Source of the DNA: Sitta carolinensis
Lineage: Eukaryota; Chordata; Aves; Passeriformes; Sittidae
DNA: 64,000 nucleotides
Assembly: GCA_032173965.1 (NCBI GenBank)
Contig: CM063284.1
Location: 61,874,863-61,938,862, forward strand
Direction: 5' to 3'
Shown: positions 11,140 through 24,139 of the stretch, one piece after another
How the letters are laid out: each line of letters starts with the position of its first letter
Numbering within the stretch: position 1 is the first letter of the stretch
Notes under the pieces: model-generated
Seen by the model: the letters and a program-made list of their open reading frames with translations, nothing else
The model's database searches: none
Told to the model about the DNA's origin: nothing
Position numbers and translations under genes: made by a program

Positions 11140-13454
11140 TAGAACAGGTCAAGTGTGTAGCTAGGATTAGAAAAATATCCCTTTCATTGTTAAATGGCGT
11201 CCTGAACTCCATTTTCTCTATGTGTGTTGTACATTTTCCCCCTCAGAGAGGTTGCAAACATAAAAGCCATACAGCAGACTGCAACGTGGGGGAGGGTTTC
11301 TTTCCTTCCTCACACTTTCTACTTTTGTCAAGCAACCTGAGAAGTTGATATGAGAAGGGCATTTTAGAATAAAGACATTACTCTAACAGCAAATACAAAT
11401 GAAATAAAATTGGCCTAAGGCTTTAATGTCAGAGCCTGAGTGGAGAGCTGAGATTTAGCAATGCACTAGTTTAATACACCAGAGAAATAGAACTAGAATC
11501 ATTTGCAATGCAGGATGATGAAAGAAGAAAATATAACAAACTCAGAGATTAAAATAGAGTTTCCAGCCTGTGTATATTCTCATTTCGCACTCAAGTTGAC
11601 CCATAAACATTGCAAGAGAAGCAAATATGCACTTTTCTCTTCTTTTGGAACAAGGCTGTTTGACTTGAGGAGATACCATGGCAGGATCTCGACCTTGACA
11701 CTCCAGAGGAAAGGATCTGAAGGGCTCACAGTTTTGGATGAAGTCTTCATGGACATCTCCTGACTCTAGAAACAGCCACTGCCAGCCACATAAAGCTATT
11801 GCTCTTGTCACTGAGCAGATAAATGGGCTTTGTGGTGGAAGAGAAGTAATCATTCAGAGAAAGAAGGCACTCGTAGGGCATCTTGTGCATGCAATTGATG
11901 CTCGTTTTCCCTGTACATGTGTACACACATCCCTAGCTCTCTCATGATCTGATTACTTTCATTAGTGTAAAAACTCTAAAGTTAAGGAATTTTTTTAGTT
12001 TTGTGCTTGTACAGAATTTATAACCAGAAGCGATCCTATGTGTTGCCACAATGCAAAAAGAAAAAATAATAGCCAGGGGCTTAAAGACTGAATTGTTTCA
12101 CATTAACATAGGGGTCTGTTTATTTTCATATCCTCCAGAAGACCTCGTTTATTGGCCCCTAATGTTTCTCAGGTTTGTATGACCCAAATATGAATTGTTT
12201 GACTTTTTTTGCAATAGGCATTTTGGCAAATACTGAATTCATTTTTTGGTATTAAGTCAGCTGTAGAGAAAAATAAATAAATTGCTGAAGTATCAGTGCC
12301 AATTATGGGCACTGGTTCATGTGCTGGATTCTGCATTTCTCTTTTAGATATTTAAATGATTTCAGTGCACAGGCCCAGTCATTCCAAGTCTTTGGATGTA
12401 TTTAAAGCAATTGAAAATCCCTTTTCAACACAAAAGTCAAATAATCTTATAGGCTCTTTAACAAATACTGATGGTTACCTTAAAATTGTGTCAAGATGTA
12501 ATTTTTAACATAAAAATCGATTTGCTGGTAAAGGAGTGTTTAAGTTACACAGGAAAAGTGACATAAAGTACAAGTAATAACAATAACTACTTAAAAAAAA
12601 AAAAAGAAACCACAGTTCAAAGACTACGCTACCCTCAACTGGTATAAGTAATTTTGCTTTCTTCAGATGTAGAGTTTGATCAAAACAGAGAGTGATTTGC
12701 AGCAAATAAATATAAGTCACACAGAATCATACAGGTTTTTCCTAAAGGGAGACTGCTATCATACAAACTACCCTTAGGAAGGAAACTAACAATTCAAATA
12801 AACTAGTCATTAATTTACATCTAGCTCATAAGTCTGAATCCTCCAAGCCATTAATTTTGGATGGGAAGGGCAAGAGTACTGCTCTTGTCTGATTCTGTCT
12901 GTAGAATAAGAAGATAGTGCTGCTATCTCTTTCATCAGAAATTTATGTACATTTGAAAAGCAATAACTTTTTCACAAGTATACCAAATATCACAAGTAAA
13001 CAGCTTCTGCAAGCCTGATGGCAAAACCTCCAGTATGCCAAAGCAGCAGTGCACTTGTTTACTACCATATAGAGTTTAACCTGTTTTTGCACTGTCTGAT
13101 TTCCTGCTTTTCACACAGATATAAAAAATCTAGGCTAGGGTGTAAAGGAAGGCGAAACTTGCAAGCCAGAGCTGGCCAGCTGGTGATGGAGGTTATTAAC
13201 TGAGGACAAAGCAGAGATTTACAACAGTGGCACAGAAAAGGGAGAATTAAACGGAGATCTTTAGTAATGTTTTTCTCCTTCAAAAATATCACTTCATCTC
13301 CAGCCATTCAAACACTTGGGGAAAAGAAAGAAAAAAATAATATGAATGTTTAGGCTTCCCCTAGGCATTTTCCATGCTCTAGATATCCCGACTGTAGCAG
13401 AGTTTCCCAGCTCATCACTGAACAATGTCTCAAATATGCCCTTCCCCTCATTGG
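11140..13454. other. Anonymous AT-rich DNA, no gene seen
   Basis: Short frames only (up to 103 codons, 11542-11853 minus, no recognisable domain). A run of 13 A lies near 12593-12605. A weak resemblance to a reversed CR1 tail at 12721-12740 was judged too short to call. Confidence 0.5.
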
Positions 13455-13800
13455 CTGGAGGGACTAATTTATGAAGAGAGATTAAAAGAATTAAATATAG
13501 ATAGCTTCACTAAGTGAAGACTACAGTGGGACAAAATAATAGCCTACAAATACATGGAGGGGGTTAATTCCTGAGGGAGGTGAATTATTTAGGACAATAG
13601 GAGTGGGTTTAACTAAGAGTAATGGGATGAAATTAAGAATAGGAAAAATTAGGCTGAATATATAAAAGTATCCTTCTTGACAACTAGACCAATTTGGCCA
13701 TAGATGACTGTCCCTTGGGAAGTAATGAAAGACCCATCATTTGGTACATTTAGAGGCAGGCTTTGACAAAATATCATTTAATGCACTTTGGGAAACCACT
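13455..13800 (+). mobile_element. Ancient CR1/L3-like LINE 3' fragment
   Basis: The phrase order matches the decayed 3' portion of old amniote CR1/L3-type LINEs as I remember them. It runs TTATGAAGAGAGATTAAAAG near 13469, GGACAATAGGAGTGGG near 13592, AATTAGGCTGAATAT near 13649, then a GAAGTAATG...CCCATCA...ACATTTAGAGGCAGGCTTTGACAAA segment at about 13718-13770. It is far more diverged and AT-rich than the CR1 copy at 20.7 kb, so it is much older. It is non-coding now. The boundaries and the exact subfamily are uncertain. Confidence 0.6.
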
Positions 13801-14899
13801 TGCTGGAAAAAAACATATGAGAGGAGTTGATAGGAGGTGTTGGTGTCCTCAATTTTTCTGTAAAAAGTTTTATCAAATCAACCCTCCAACTCAGCATACC
13901 AGCTTTGTTGTCATCACACTTGGACCACATGGATCTACATGGCTGCATGAGAGCCACACCACCACCATCCCCTTGCCTAGATGGAGCCTGGTAAATCCTG
14001 CAAGCTCTTCTCTTGGCCTGCCTTCATTTGGCAGTCAAGATGTCAACAGTGGCCACCTCCATCACAGGGCTCCTTCTCTACTCTTAGATGCCAAATTATC
14101 CTTTCCCTCCCGTTTATTTTACTCCACCCCATGGAGGTGATGTGGCAATTTCCTAATTTTTAAAATCCTCCAGCACAGATGGCTGCATGTTGGGAGCCCC
14201 CCGAAACTGTGAGTGTTTGAAACGCCTCCCTCTCTTTCTAATGTGTTTCAGGAAGATAATGTTTGTAGCCACCATCAGTGAGAGCAGTAAGCACTGCAGC
14301 AGAAGAATTAGGTTGCCTTTGAGTTTTGTTAGATATAAAAAGGTTGAATGAAGCCATCATCTTGCATCTAGGAGGAGGAAATTGGTTTCTGTAGCTTCCT
14401 GCAAGATTCTCTACCCTGTCCTGCACCTGGGCAGAAGAAGGAGATGCAGTACAAAAAAGTTTTTACATAAGTTTATTATAATTAAAACTGCATTAACTAG
14501 AGACTTGGAGTCTATAACTTTTAAAGAAGTGGTGCAGAAAACTAAGCTCTATGTGGCTTTACTGTTCATTCAGGCCCTTCCTTGAAACAGGAATAACATA
14601 TGATAGAAAGGTGTGGCTTTCCAGATGCATCTGACTTTCATCATAAAGAGGAGCTCCATTTTGACACCTTAAAATCCTTTAATCTTCTTAGCTGAGACAC
14701 AGAATGTTTCCATATTACATGGAATGTTTCTATATTATTCCCTACAAATCTCTTTTATCCAAAGTCTCGCTGTGACCCCGCCAACTCCTGATGACTGTGC
14801 CACCACCCTGAGGGATAAATACCCCAGGAAAAGGCAGCTTTGAGAAGGAGCCGTCTCACACAAAATGAATTCAGAAACTCTAGTTTGTCATTTTGCCCT
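13801..14899. other. Anonymous DNA, no gene seen
   Basis: Frames up to 125 codons (from 13763, overlapping the end of the ancient LINE) have no domain. No repeat or RNA gene was recognised. Confidence 0.45.
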
Positions 14900-15560
14900 T
14901 CTTTTGCAGGGAAAAAATACCCACCATCAACAAAAAAACCCACGCTAGTGATTTCTTTTGACTTAAACTGGGCATTCAAAAAGCTGTTTTTATTAATGAA
15001 TCATATTAAGCCATCAGTGAAAGGCTCCCTGACTCTGTTTAAATAACAGGCTATGATTCCTCCCTCCCGCACCCCCCTTCCCTTTGGCTCCACTGCTATT
15101 AATTGAGGAGTTTCTTTGTTTCTTTTCTAATGAAGCTAACAGAACACATCTGTCAGGTGCTTGTATTCTTCACCCGTCTATAGTATGTAATAGCCCAGCT
15201 GGAGGCTATAATGCTACACAATACCCCTGGCCGTTACAGCAACTATTTATTCCTGGGCTTTTCCTCAGATAGGGATTTGAAAAAAGTCTGAAATTTGGGC
15301 CTAATTGCTATTTACACAGCGATAGACACCTGTTCTAGCTGAGACACTGGCTCATGAATCCCACACCTGAGACCTTAGGGAAAGGGAAGGGGAGAATTTC
15401 AAGCAGCTGCCAGTCCAGTTCAGAAACAGAGAGCTTTTCTACGAGATATGTATGTACAGTACATAAATCCGTGCCTGCGTATTGCCATAGCTACTGTTTC
15501 ACGGCCAAATGTTCATTTAAAGGCTTAACATATGCTGGTTGTGTGGACACATGTACACAA
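14900..15560. promoter_or_regulatory. Candidate non-coding regulatory element
   Basis: Single-copy-looking, low-repeat sequence with densely packed short motifs: TATTAAT near 15098, several TTTAAATA/TTATT cores, E-box-like CAGCTG at 15405, and an almost perfect palindrome TATGTAC-A-GTACATA at 15451-15465. The texture resembles conserved developmental enhancers. That is a judgement from composition only, since conservation cannot be seen here. A 151-codon frame at 15354-15809 runs through the right part; it is Cys/Ser/Leu-rich with no recognisable domain and I do not call it a gene. Confidence 0.25.
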
Positions 15561-18500
15561 CCGGGAGGAAAGAGTTTTCTGCCTTTGCTTCTACATTTTT
15601 ATTGGACTCCCAAATTCTTGATGCCAGGATTTATTTCTCCAAAGATCTGTGGCTGTGGGCTGCTGCCAGCCGCTGAACTTCCACTCTTGCCTCATGTTGT
15701 GCAGCACAATCGCTCCATTTCCCCCTTGTTTATGCAAAGGTTCCTGCTCTTCCTCTTTGTTTCTGTTCAGGGGAGCTTTCCTTGCCTGTGCGCTCCTCAG
15801 GAGCAGTAGTCCACGGTGGAGACTTTATTCTCATAAGGCTGCTAATAGTGAAGGGGCAGTGTAAAGCCATACATGAATCTAAGTTAGCAGCCTCTCCAAT
15901 GCAGTTAAGAGCAAAAATTGATTAAAATGCAACTTGATCATAAAACTCCCCTTTTATTACCTCAGATGTGCACCAAAGACACAGAGCTGAAGAAAAGATT
16001 TCTTTCTTTTTCTCTCCTCTCCTGGTCATTGTCATTCCTCCCCCGCTATATGTTTCTGTCATTCTTCCCCACTTTATGTTTCTGTTTCGTACCAAACAGC
16101 CCCATTCATTAGGTGAGGGACAGAAATAAAATGTTATTGCCCTGCTACCTTATCAGATGACAATATCCTCTGCTGCTGCCAGAGAAAGGAGCTGGGGCAC
16201 CTGTTTTTTACAGAATTTTTCCCCCCAAGTCAGGGGGCCCTCTGAGATTTTCAGTCAAGACCTCTCTTTTGTGAAAAGACCTTTAATTCAGGCTGTTTCT
16301 TCAATCCAGCAATGCCCTGTCATCCCAAGACCACCTTCATAACACTTTTGTTTGTGGGGGAGGGGAGAGGCAGGAGAAGGGGTTGAATAATTAGCTGGAA
16401 AAATTGGTTCTTATGTCATGCAAAAGACTTCTGAGAGCTGCTGAACATCAAATGCAAGAAGGAAAGGTGAGGAATAGGAAGGTTAATAAACGAATTTAAA
16501 AAAAGAAGTGAGAAAAGCTCACATGACGGATGAAATAAGAGTACTGAGCCAAGCGGAATATTCTAGAGGCTTTCAGAAACATGTATATCAGACAGAGGAG
16601 TCAAGGAGCCAGCAGTGCTTTTAAGATGGGGTGGGGCACCCAGATTGGTGAGAGATGAAGGGGATACTGCTAATATTAATTATTTGCTGCAGGGCTCACA
16701 AAAGCAGTTCAGTAGCTGAGGACAAAAACAGAAATTCATTTCCCAGAGGAGAAAGAAAGGAGTAGTGAGTGATCCCAGGGTCATTCCAGGACAGGTGATA
16801 ATGAAATTAGAGTTAATGAAGATGAAGAAGACACCAGAGCCAGATGAGCCTCCATCCCAAGATTATGAAGCTGATGCTGATAATAAATGCTCCCTGCACA
16901 TGAAGAGGAACCTTAAAGGTAGATGGAAACCATGTCTGCATCTGATTTAACAGGAGCTCTGGGATATTAAGAGACATTAACCTTTTTCTTCTAAAGACTG
17001 AAGTTTTAGTAGCTGCTGACTACCTAGGAGCAGAGATTCACCCTGATAATGTTGTTAATGCACCTTCTCTGTCTATGGGATAGATGCCAGACTAAAGGGT
17101 AATACAGGGTGGATCAGATATAATTTTCTTGCTATTTGGCCATCTATAGCACTGACAACTTCCTGATGAAACCAACTCTTTGATCTCAGGTAGAAGTGAA
17201 ACTATATATACAGATATCTATAGGTATTTACATTCCTCACTGATGAAGCTGTACATGATTGTGAATATAAATCAGAGGAAACAAAATGAAAGGAAACGAA
17301 AATGCCTCTTTCAGAAACACTAAAATGAAAGACTATGAAGTGATGAGGAGACAGCTCTGATCCACTGCTATGCTGGGTGATTTAGGGGAATTTGCCTCCA
17401 GCTGTAGCCTGACCAGTAGGTAAGGATGCAGTGAATGAGTCTTCACTGTGGTGGCATTGATTTTGACTGCTTGATAAAATTTTATATTTAACAAAGGGGC
17501 AGCTTTGGGGATGTGCTGTCTGTTCTGCTGCTTGTGTAGTCCCTCAGAAACACATGTGTGGTTACTTAACATCCACAAAGAGAAGACCTTGGGTCTGTGA
17601 TCCTTGCTACACAACACTCCTGCTGATTCACATCCCATGTCTAGCAGAGCACACTGCTTTTCATCATTTTTAAGTGCCATGACAGGATGTTAGTACCCTA
17701 CCAGTCTCATTCATGTTTACCAGTGAGATGATTTTACTGCTTTGTTCTGGACTTGTGGTTTTGTCCTCACCAGCAGACTCATCCACTGCCTATCACTATG
17801 CCTATATACACTTTTATTTCACCTGGTTTCATATACGAACTCTTTCTTGAATTTTTATTGTTAACACCACTATATGTGTTGAAGATCAAATAATCTTCAT
17901 TTCCATTTCTGCTCCTACAGATGCCTTCACCTGAGCTACAATAAGCTCAGGGCAATCAGGGCAATCCTTGAAACACCATGCTATTGTGAAGGCTTTGTAG
18001 GAAAGTGCTTTATTTTTTTCCTTTTTTTTTTTTTTTTTTGCAATCAAGTAAAATGCCTTTCAATTGAGAATGAAAACGCTGCACTTTTGAGTAGATGGTA
18101 GTTATCCCCTTAAAAATAGTTTTTTTGTACAATGCTGCCTCAAAACTTTTTTGTTGTCTAGGTAAATAATGCGCAGTGGTCTTCCTCTAACTGATTCTGG
18201 GTGTTACTTTTGAGTGATTTCTCTCAGCTTTGTTGGCCACTATGTTTCTCATTAAAGATATGCTTATATTGTTTGTTGGACAAAACCCCATTGAATATTG
18301 CGTTACTACAACTCTGTGTGGCTGGTATCTTCATTAATGTGGAATTCAAATTTATGGCTTTGAAAGGTTTTTTTCCCAATCATTAGTTGCACATCTGAGT
18401 TTAGTAGTCTCTGATGTTCGCCTTGCTTTCCTCTGTTATTTCTCTGACCAAAATGACTATATCAGGAAAACATAGTTGTCAGGTTGCCATTTCTGGCTCT

Positions 18501-19351
18501 GTTAAATTTGTCTTATGCAAAACTCAGGGTGAGTAGCACTGGCCTCAGTTAAGTGTAAAGAACTTTTTAGACAAGGATCTACAATGGATGTTTGCAGTCT
18601 GTGTGATGCCATCATCGCTTTGGTTTGGCTCATTATTAATGGGTTGAAGTTCTAGATATAAGGGAAAGAAGAAATTAAGGCTTTTTAAAAGTTAGTTGTT
18701 TATGAAGACTCTTAGTTTCTATTTGTCAGCAGTCAGAATAATCAGCAGCAGTGGTTCGTTTCCAGCGCTGAGTGGTTCCCGGAATTCTGTCTAAACTTGG
18801 TTAAACCTGAATGGCAGTCTACTTTCAACTTTTCCATCATATTCTTTCTAATGACAAAGTGTAAAAAGAGTCAGTTGGTCATTCTGAAGTTTTAGAGAAA
18901 TGTTTTGAAAGACTTAATCATTATTTAAAACTCAGCCAATTCTGATCATTATTGCAATATTATCTTGCTACCTTTGTTGGAAAACACTCAACCTTTGAGA
19001 AATCCTGTTAATTTTTGGCAGCACTACACCCAAGATCAAGCAGTTAGTTTTGGAGAGGGAGAATTTAGTACTCTACACTTTGATCTTCCTCTGTGAAGTA
19101 TTCTCTAGACCAGCATTTATGCCTGTTACAATCTGAAATACAGAATATACATACACATCCAATAGTATATCCAATATGTGTGCCTAAACCAAAAGCACAT
19201 ACATCTTAGAAACAGGTCTCCTGAGGTTAGTGAGACTGTTCCCAGATAAAAGCATTGCACAGGGTATGCAAAGGTCACAGATTTCAGGACTTTTAAACCC
19301 AGATCTAGAAATAAAATGTAAAAGAAGTGGGAAGAGGGTGCTGAGGTCTTC
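15561..19351. other. Anonymous DNA, no gene seen
   Basis: Mostly AT-rich, with an 18-base T run at 18022-18039. One hydrophilic open stretch at about 16747-16918 is bounded by a weak acceptor-like TTTCCCAG and a GTAGAT donor-like sequence; it is discussed as a low-confidence exon candidate under findings. The remaining frames are short and featureless. Confidence 0.45.
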
Positions 19352-19425
19352 TTTGGGCTGTGAACTCTTTGGAGCCAGGGTCTCATCACACGCTGTGTTT
19401 GCACACTGCCTTGCACAATAGGATT
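19352..19425 (+). mobile_element. Ancient LINE/SINE 3' tail fragment
   Basis: The series GGCTGTGAACTCTTTGGAGC, CAGGGTCTCATC, TGTGTTTGCACACTGCC and TTGCACAATAGG resembles the common amniote repeat ending of the form 'ctgtaagctctttggggcagggact...tgtttgtacagtgcctagcacaatgggg', which I know from old CR1/L3-like elements. It is heavily decayed and the family name is uncertain. No coding potential. Confidence 0.55.
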
Positions 19426-20699
19426 TTTTTTCTGGCTGACTCTTAGACACAGCAATAGTGAAAATGATTAACACTGACAACATATTTTAGTGGGGCTCTT
19501 GAGGTCTGTCCTTCCCATATGTGAATGTCTGGCCACACAGACCATCTCCTTCTTACCAGGAACTGCAAAACCTTCTTGTCGCCAAGAAAGTAATTTCTTA
19601 TTGATAAAATTATTGTTGTGAGAGTATTTACTGTACTTTAAGCTGCCTTTTAATCCTATTTAGCAGGTGGAAACAAGAAAGAGGTTTATCAGCATGTGAA
19701 CCATCTGTTCTCAGATGGTTCTGAGAAAGGTTGGAGCAACTGAGTTGAGTTATCAGAGACACTTCCAGATGTTGTCCAACAGCATCCATTTGACCGATTA
19801 TGTGGAATAATAGGGCAATCCAGATGTGATCAAGCTACATCTGAGTTCTAAGGGCAAGAAACTTGCCTATACAGGATATAGATGTTACACAGTGGCTTGG
19901 CACAGTCCAGCAGTTTATTTTACATCCAGTGTTTAACCTCTTTCCTCCCCAAGGTACAAATGTCAATATTGGATTTTCTCTGGTTGAATGAATGTGTCAC
20001 AGAGCAGATTAACCACTGGCAGTGAAAAAGGATTTCCACTTGCCAAAACCTAAATTTCTCACAAATGGATCAAAACAGTCTGAGGTACAGAAAAGAAGCG
20101 AGACAGAAAGTCTTGCCAAATTTAGTCATGACGGTTCATTAAACTGAACTTAAGACCTCAGTGTATGTACTTTATCTAGAAGCTCTTGCTTTCAGCCAGC
20201 AGGACATAGAGGCTTTTGTGTACCCACATGTCTGTGTGTGCAAGTAATGTATACCTAGGGATGAGGTGGCAGGGCAGTAGCTAATGAGACAGATGAAGCT
20301 AATACTCATCACAGCAGAGTGATCTTGAAGAGCTCACTACTCTCTTGGCTATCTCCATTTTAACAGCATAGACTGAATTTCCCCTCTCACTCTCTGGATA
20401 ATGTTGCTGTTCCACCACTTCATGTTGTGCTTTGCTAATTGCAGAGCAGTGTTCAAAGCATGTGGGCTGGGGAAGGACCTGGTCCTTGTGAGCCAGGCCG
20501 GGTGGAACATTTGCTACTGAGGGAGCACAGGCTGCTTCTCCATGCTGGGTACAGCTGCCAACACTCTTGGATGTCTGAGTGCCTGGAAAAATATGTCTTT
20601 CCCTCCTCCCTAAACCTGAATGGTATCTGTTATGCCAGCATGAGGAATCTCTCTTTTGGTTTACATGTTAACATGATAACATAGGTTGTGTGGTGTAGT
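19426..20699. other. Anonymous DNA, no gene seen
   Basis: Only short open frames and no recognised repeats. The GC-richer stretch after 20440 leads into the CR1 copy. Confidence 0.45.
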
Positions 20700-21485
20700 C
20701 GACACATTGGAAAGAAGTAATGTCCCATCCAGGGGGACAGGCTTGAGAGGTGGGCCTGTGTGAACTCCATGAATTTCAAAAAGCCAAGTTCAAGGTCCTA
20801 CACCTGGATTGGGGAAATCCCAAGCACAAATACAGCCTGAGGGATGAACGGATTGTGAGCAGCCATGTGGAGAAGGACTTGGGAGTGTTTGTGGATGAAA
20901 AGCTGGACACAACCTAACAATAAGCACTTGCAGCCCAGAGAGCCAACTTCATTCTGTGTAGCCAGCAAGATGAGGGGGAGGATTCCCTCCCTCTACTCCA
21001 CTCTCTTGAGACCCCATTCTAGGGTCTTGGCATAAGAGGAACATGGACCTGCTGGAGCCAATCCAGAGGAGGGCCACAACGATGACAGGAAAAGATCTGC
21101 CTTTGGTCCTGCAAAGGCAGGCTGAGAGAGTTGGGGCTGCTCTGCCTGGAGAAGAGAAGGCTCCTGGAAGACCTTACAGCAACTTCCAGTACCTGAAGGG
21201 CCTGCAGGAGAGTGGGAGAGCAGCTTTTCACAAGGGCATGCAGTGAGAGGACAAAGGGAAATGGCTTCTAACTGACAGAGGGTGGGTTTAGATTAGATAT
21301 TAGGGAAAAATTCTTTATTGTGGTGGTTAAGAGGCACTGGCATGTGTTGCCCAGAGCTGTGGATGCCCCATCCCTGGAAGTGTTCAAGGGTAGACTGGAT
21401 GATAAATAGGTCTAGTGGTCTAGTGGATGACACCCCTGCTCATGGCAAAGAGGTTGAAACTAGATGATATTCCAACCCAAACATT
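20700..21485 (+). mobile_element. CR1 non-LTR retroposon, 5'-truncated copy
   Basis: This is the 3' end of a CR1 LINE, the dominant retroposon family of birds. Recognisable landmarks are AAGTTCAAGGTCCTACACCTG near 20782, the GAGAAGGACTTGGGAGTGTT region near 20871, CCAGAGGAGGGCCACAA near 21062, CTGGAGAAGAGAAGGCTCC near 21146, GATGCCCCATCCCTGGAAGTG near 21363, and TTGAAACTAGATGAT then TTCCAACCCAAAC at the end. It encodes what is left of the C-terminal part of the reverse transcriptase ORF plus the 3' UTR, but the frame is broken. Compared with the consensus as I remember it, segments are missing around 20960-20970 and 21010-21035. The usual terminal ATTCTATG repeats are lost. Confidence 0.93.
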
Positions 21486-24139
21486 TCCTTGTATCTATGG
21501 CAGGTTGTTTAAGTTACATGTGCTCACCTTCAAATCAGTTCTTGCTGAAAAACTTAATTGGCCTTGTTATTTATTATTCTTTCAATTTTTCTGCTCTCTG
21601 CAAAGCTCAATGGCAATAACTTCATATGTTCTTCTGGTTCACTGATGTTTTTTTCCTTGGTATCCTTTCAGAAGCCTTTATCAGTTTTCCACTTCTGTGG
21701 TTTTTAAGTTTTACATGTTTATTGCCTTGTTAACTATCATAAAAAGGGTAGGAGAGGAAAGAAAGGGAAGAAAAATAGGATACACACTTCTGTTATTAAT
21801 ATATAATGGATGCAGTAATGTCCCAATTGTTCATTACCAAGTACTAGAATCCACAACAGTGAATTGCAATGCAATGTGTTGTTGAAGTGTGGAGACTGCA
21901 AGGATCAAATCACAGATCTATTTTCTGTTTCCTTTGACTTTACATGACTGTTCACTGGGAGAGAGTTGCAAACACAGACATCTAGTAGGCTATGGAAAAT
22001 GGTAAACCAAAGAGCTGTGATTCTGTTTTTTCTGGGCTGATGGAGTACACATGTAATGTCAGAAGTGGTGTTGCTGGATGTTAAAAAACATTAAAGCTTA
22101 ATATATATTTTAAAATTAGTAGTTCTGTGTCATTCAAACTAGAAGAGTTTTTAAAGCTGTCTAAGCCTTTCTTATTTCTGAAAAGTGGGAGACCTTCAGA
22201 AAAGTGGGAGAAGGTCAGTATGGAAAGAGAATCCTTACTCCAGCCAGGTGATTGAAATTACTTGTAACTTGAAGCAAGACTCTAGACCAATAGCATCAGG
22301 ATTGTTACAGGCATCAATACATAGTTAGAGGAGTATGGAAACAATGTAATGGCTAATTTCTATGTTTTTTGAAGACGAACTTAGTACCTTTCAGTGGTAA
22401 GATTTCAATGTGATGACTAAAAGTACCTGTAGTGTCATAGTGAGCAACTATAAAGTGCTTGGCTACATGCTGGATCCAATTTTTTGGTTCAGGACTGCAC
22501 AGAAGCCTAAGGTGGTTCATCTGGACAGGCAATGGAGCAGGACATGTGGAACTTGCACCAAATCCTCCTGCATCCCGACCATGTCTTGAGTGACGTTGTT
22601 ATGTCTTAACTGAAAAATGTGTTGATCCAAAATCAGTAGGGCAAGAATGAAATTGATTAAGTTTTTCATTTGAAATAACTGAAAAGCAACTGTGTCACTA
22701 CTCTAAGTTAGGTGGTATATTGGAGTGAAATGTTAGTATACATAATAGTTTAGAATGACATTTTTATGACAGTCAAACAGCCTGACAGATCCAATAATTT
22801 CATGGAGAATCAGTATCTAGTTGATCTTAAAATGATCTAGGGAGGACATCCCTGCCACTGAAGGCACAGAAGATAGTTAGCAGCAGTCTGGTCCAGGTAA
22901 TCTGCAGCTAGGTCAAAAGCTGTGAGCAGCCTAGAACTCTTCCTTTGGATACTGAGAAGTTCAAGGGGAAATGCTGGAGCAATACCCTTTCCATTTAGGT
23001 TGATTTCTTCCACTTCCATATCTATATCAGGCTGACAGCAAGCAGAGAGCTGTGTTACTAACAGATTGTCTGGATAGTGTCTGTTCCTCAGGAGCGCTGA
23101 TTTACAAGGTTTTACCAAGGCACTGAATGTAGCAGAAGCAGGAAATACCACCCTGAAAGGTAGAAGTGCTGTATTTGTTAGAGAATGCAGATGAAATTGT
23201 CAATATAAAGAAGAGAAGGATATAGCCAATAGTTAGAAGCTGCTCCAGGAGCAGGTGAGTGAGGACAGGGAAGTCATCTCATGCAAGACAAGAGGGAACT
23301 CAAAGCAAGAAACTCTGGGATCAACCAAGAAGCCAAACCCTGGAAGATCAGTGAAGCTGACTGCCTCCACTGGATGTGTCTAGTCCAAAGAGCTGATGCA
23401 ATATTGCAGCATGCACCAGGTTCTCTGGTCCCCATGCCTTGGGGGAGAACTTGAGCAAAGGGCACTGTAGCCCTGTGCAGACTCAAGTGCTTGGTTTCCT
23501 CCTCACAGGGGTGCAGGAGGAGATGATCTGTATTAGAGTAGGGTGAAATGAGATCCAGTTTTCTCTGGTGGTGTCTAAATTAGCTGAAGTTTGATCTTGA
23601 AATATGGTAAGACATTTAGTTCTTGTGTGGCTGCTCACAGGTTTGCAATTGAATGTTTGACCCTGAATGAACAATACATGAGGGAGCTTATCTGCCTCCA
23701 GATTTTATCCATCATGTTGCTTTGCAGTAAACATGTCTGGTGTAATCTGTTGCTGCAAACTGAGTTATGGTTTGTAGGGAGGAATTAGTATAAAAGGGAG
23801 CTCTAGTGCCTGTCACCCAGCATGAGCTGTACAGGTCTCAGAAGCGGGATGTGCTCTCTGCCAGCCTGCCTGCCAAGCCAAAACAGAGCCAGGGAGCTGC
23901 TCGTTGCAGACATCTTTGATGTCCTGCAGGGTTCTTGCACAAAGTGTCCGGTCCAGGTCTTACAAGCTCTCAGCACTCTTCCTCAGAAGAGCTGCAGTGC
24001 TCAGGGGTTTGCTGTGCTTGGTTTGCAAGGAGAGCCCTTCCTTCTCCCAAATGCCATCAGCACTGCTTTTCCATCAGCACTCCATTTGCATGCGAAAAAT
24101 TTTATACTGATAACTTAAAAAGTCAACATCAATGACTGG
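21486..24139. other. Anonymous DNA, no gene seen
   Basis: Frames up to 104 codons, none with a domain. A small duplication occurs at 22180-22211: a 13-base GAAAAGTGGGAGA appears twice, 19 bases apart. No transposon was recognised. Confidence 0.45.

Noticed and set aside
10970..11212. Ile-Phe polymer frame
   Set aside because: Artefact of the AAATAT hexamer array.
12721..12770. Possible reversed CR1 tail (AGAATCATACAGGTTT)
   Set aside because: Only about a dozen bases resemble the tail, with no supporting sequence further on.
15354..15809. 151-codon + strand frame
   Set aside because: Featureless composition, no domain, overlaps a candidate regulatory block; likely chance.
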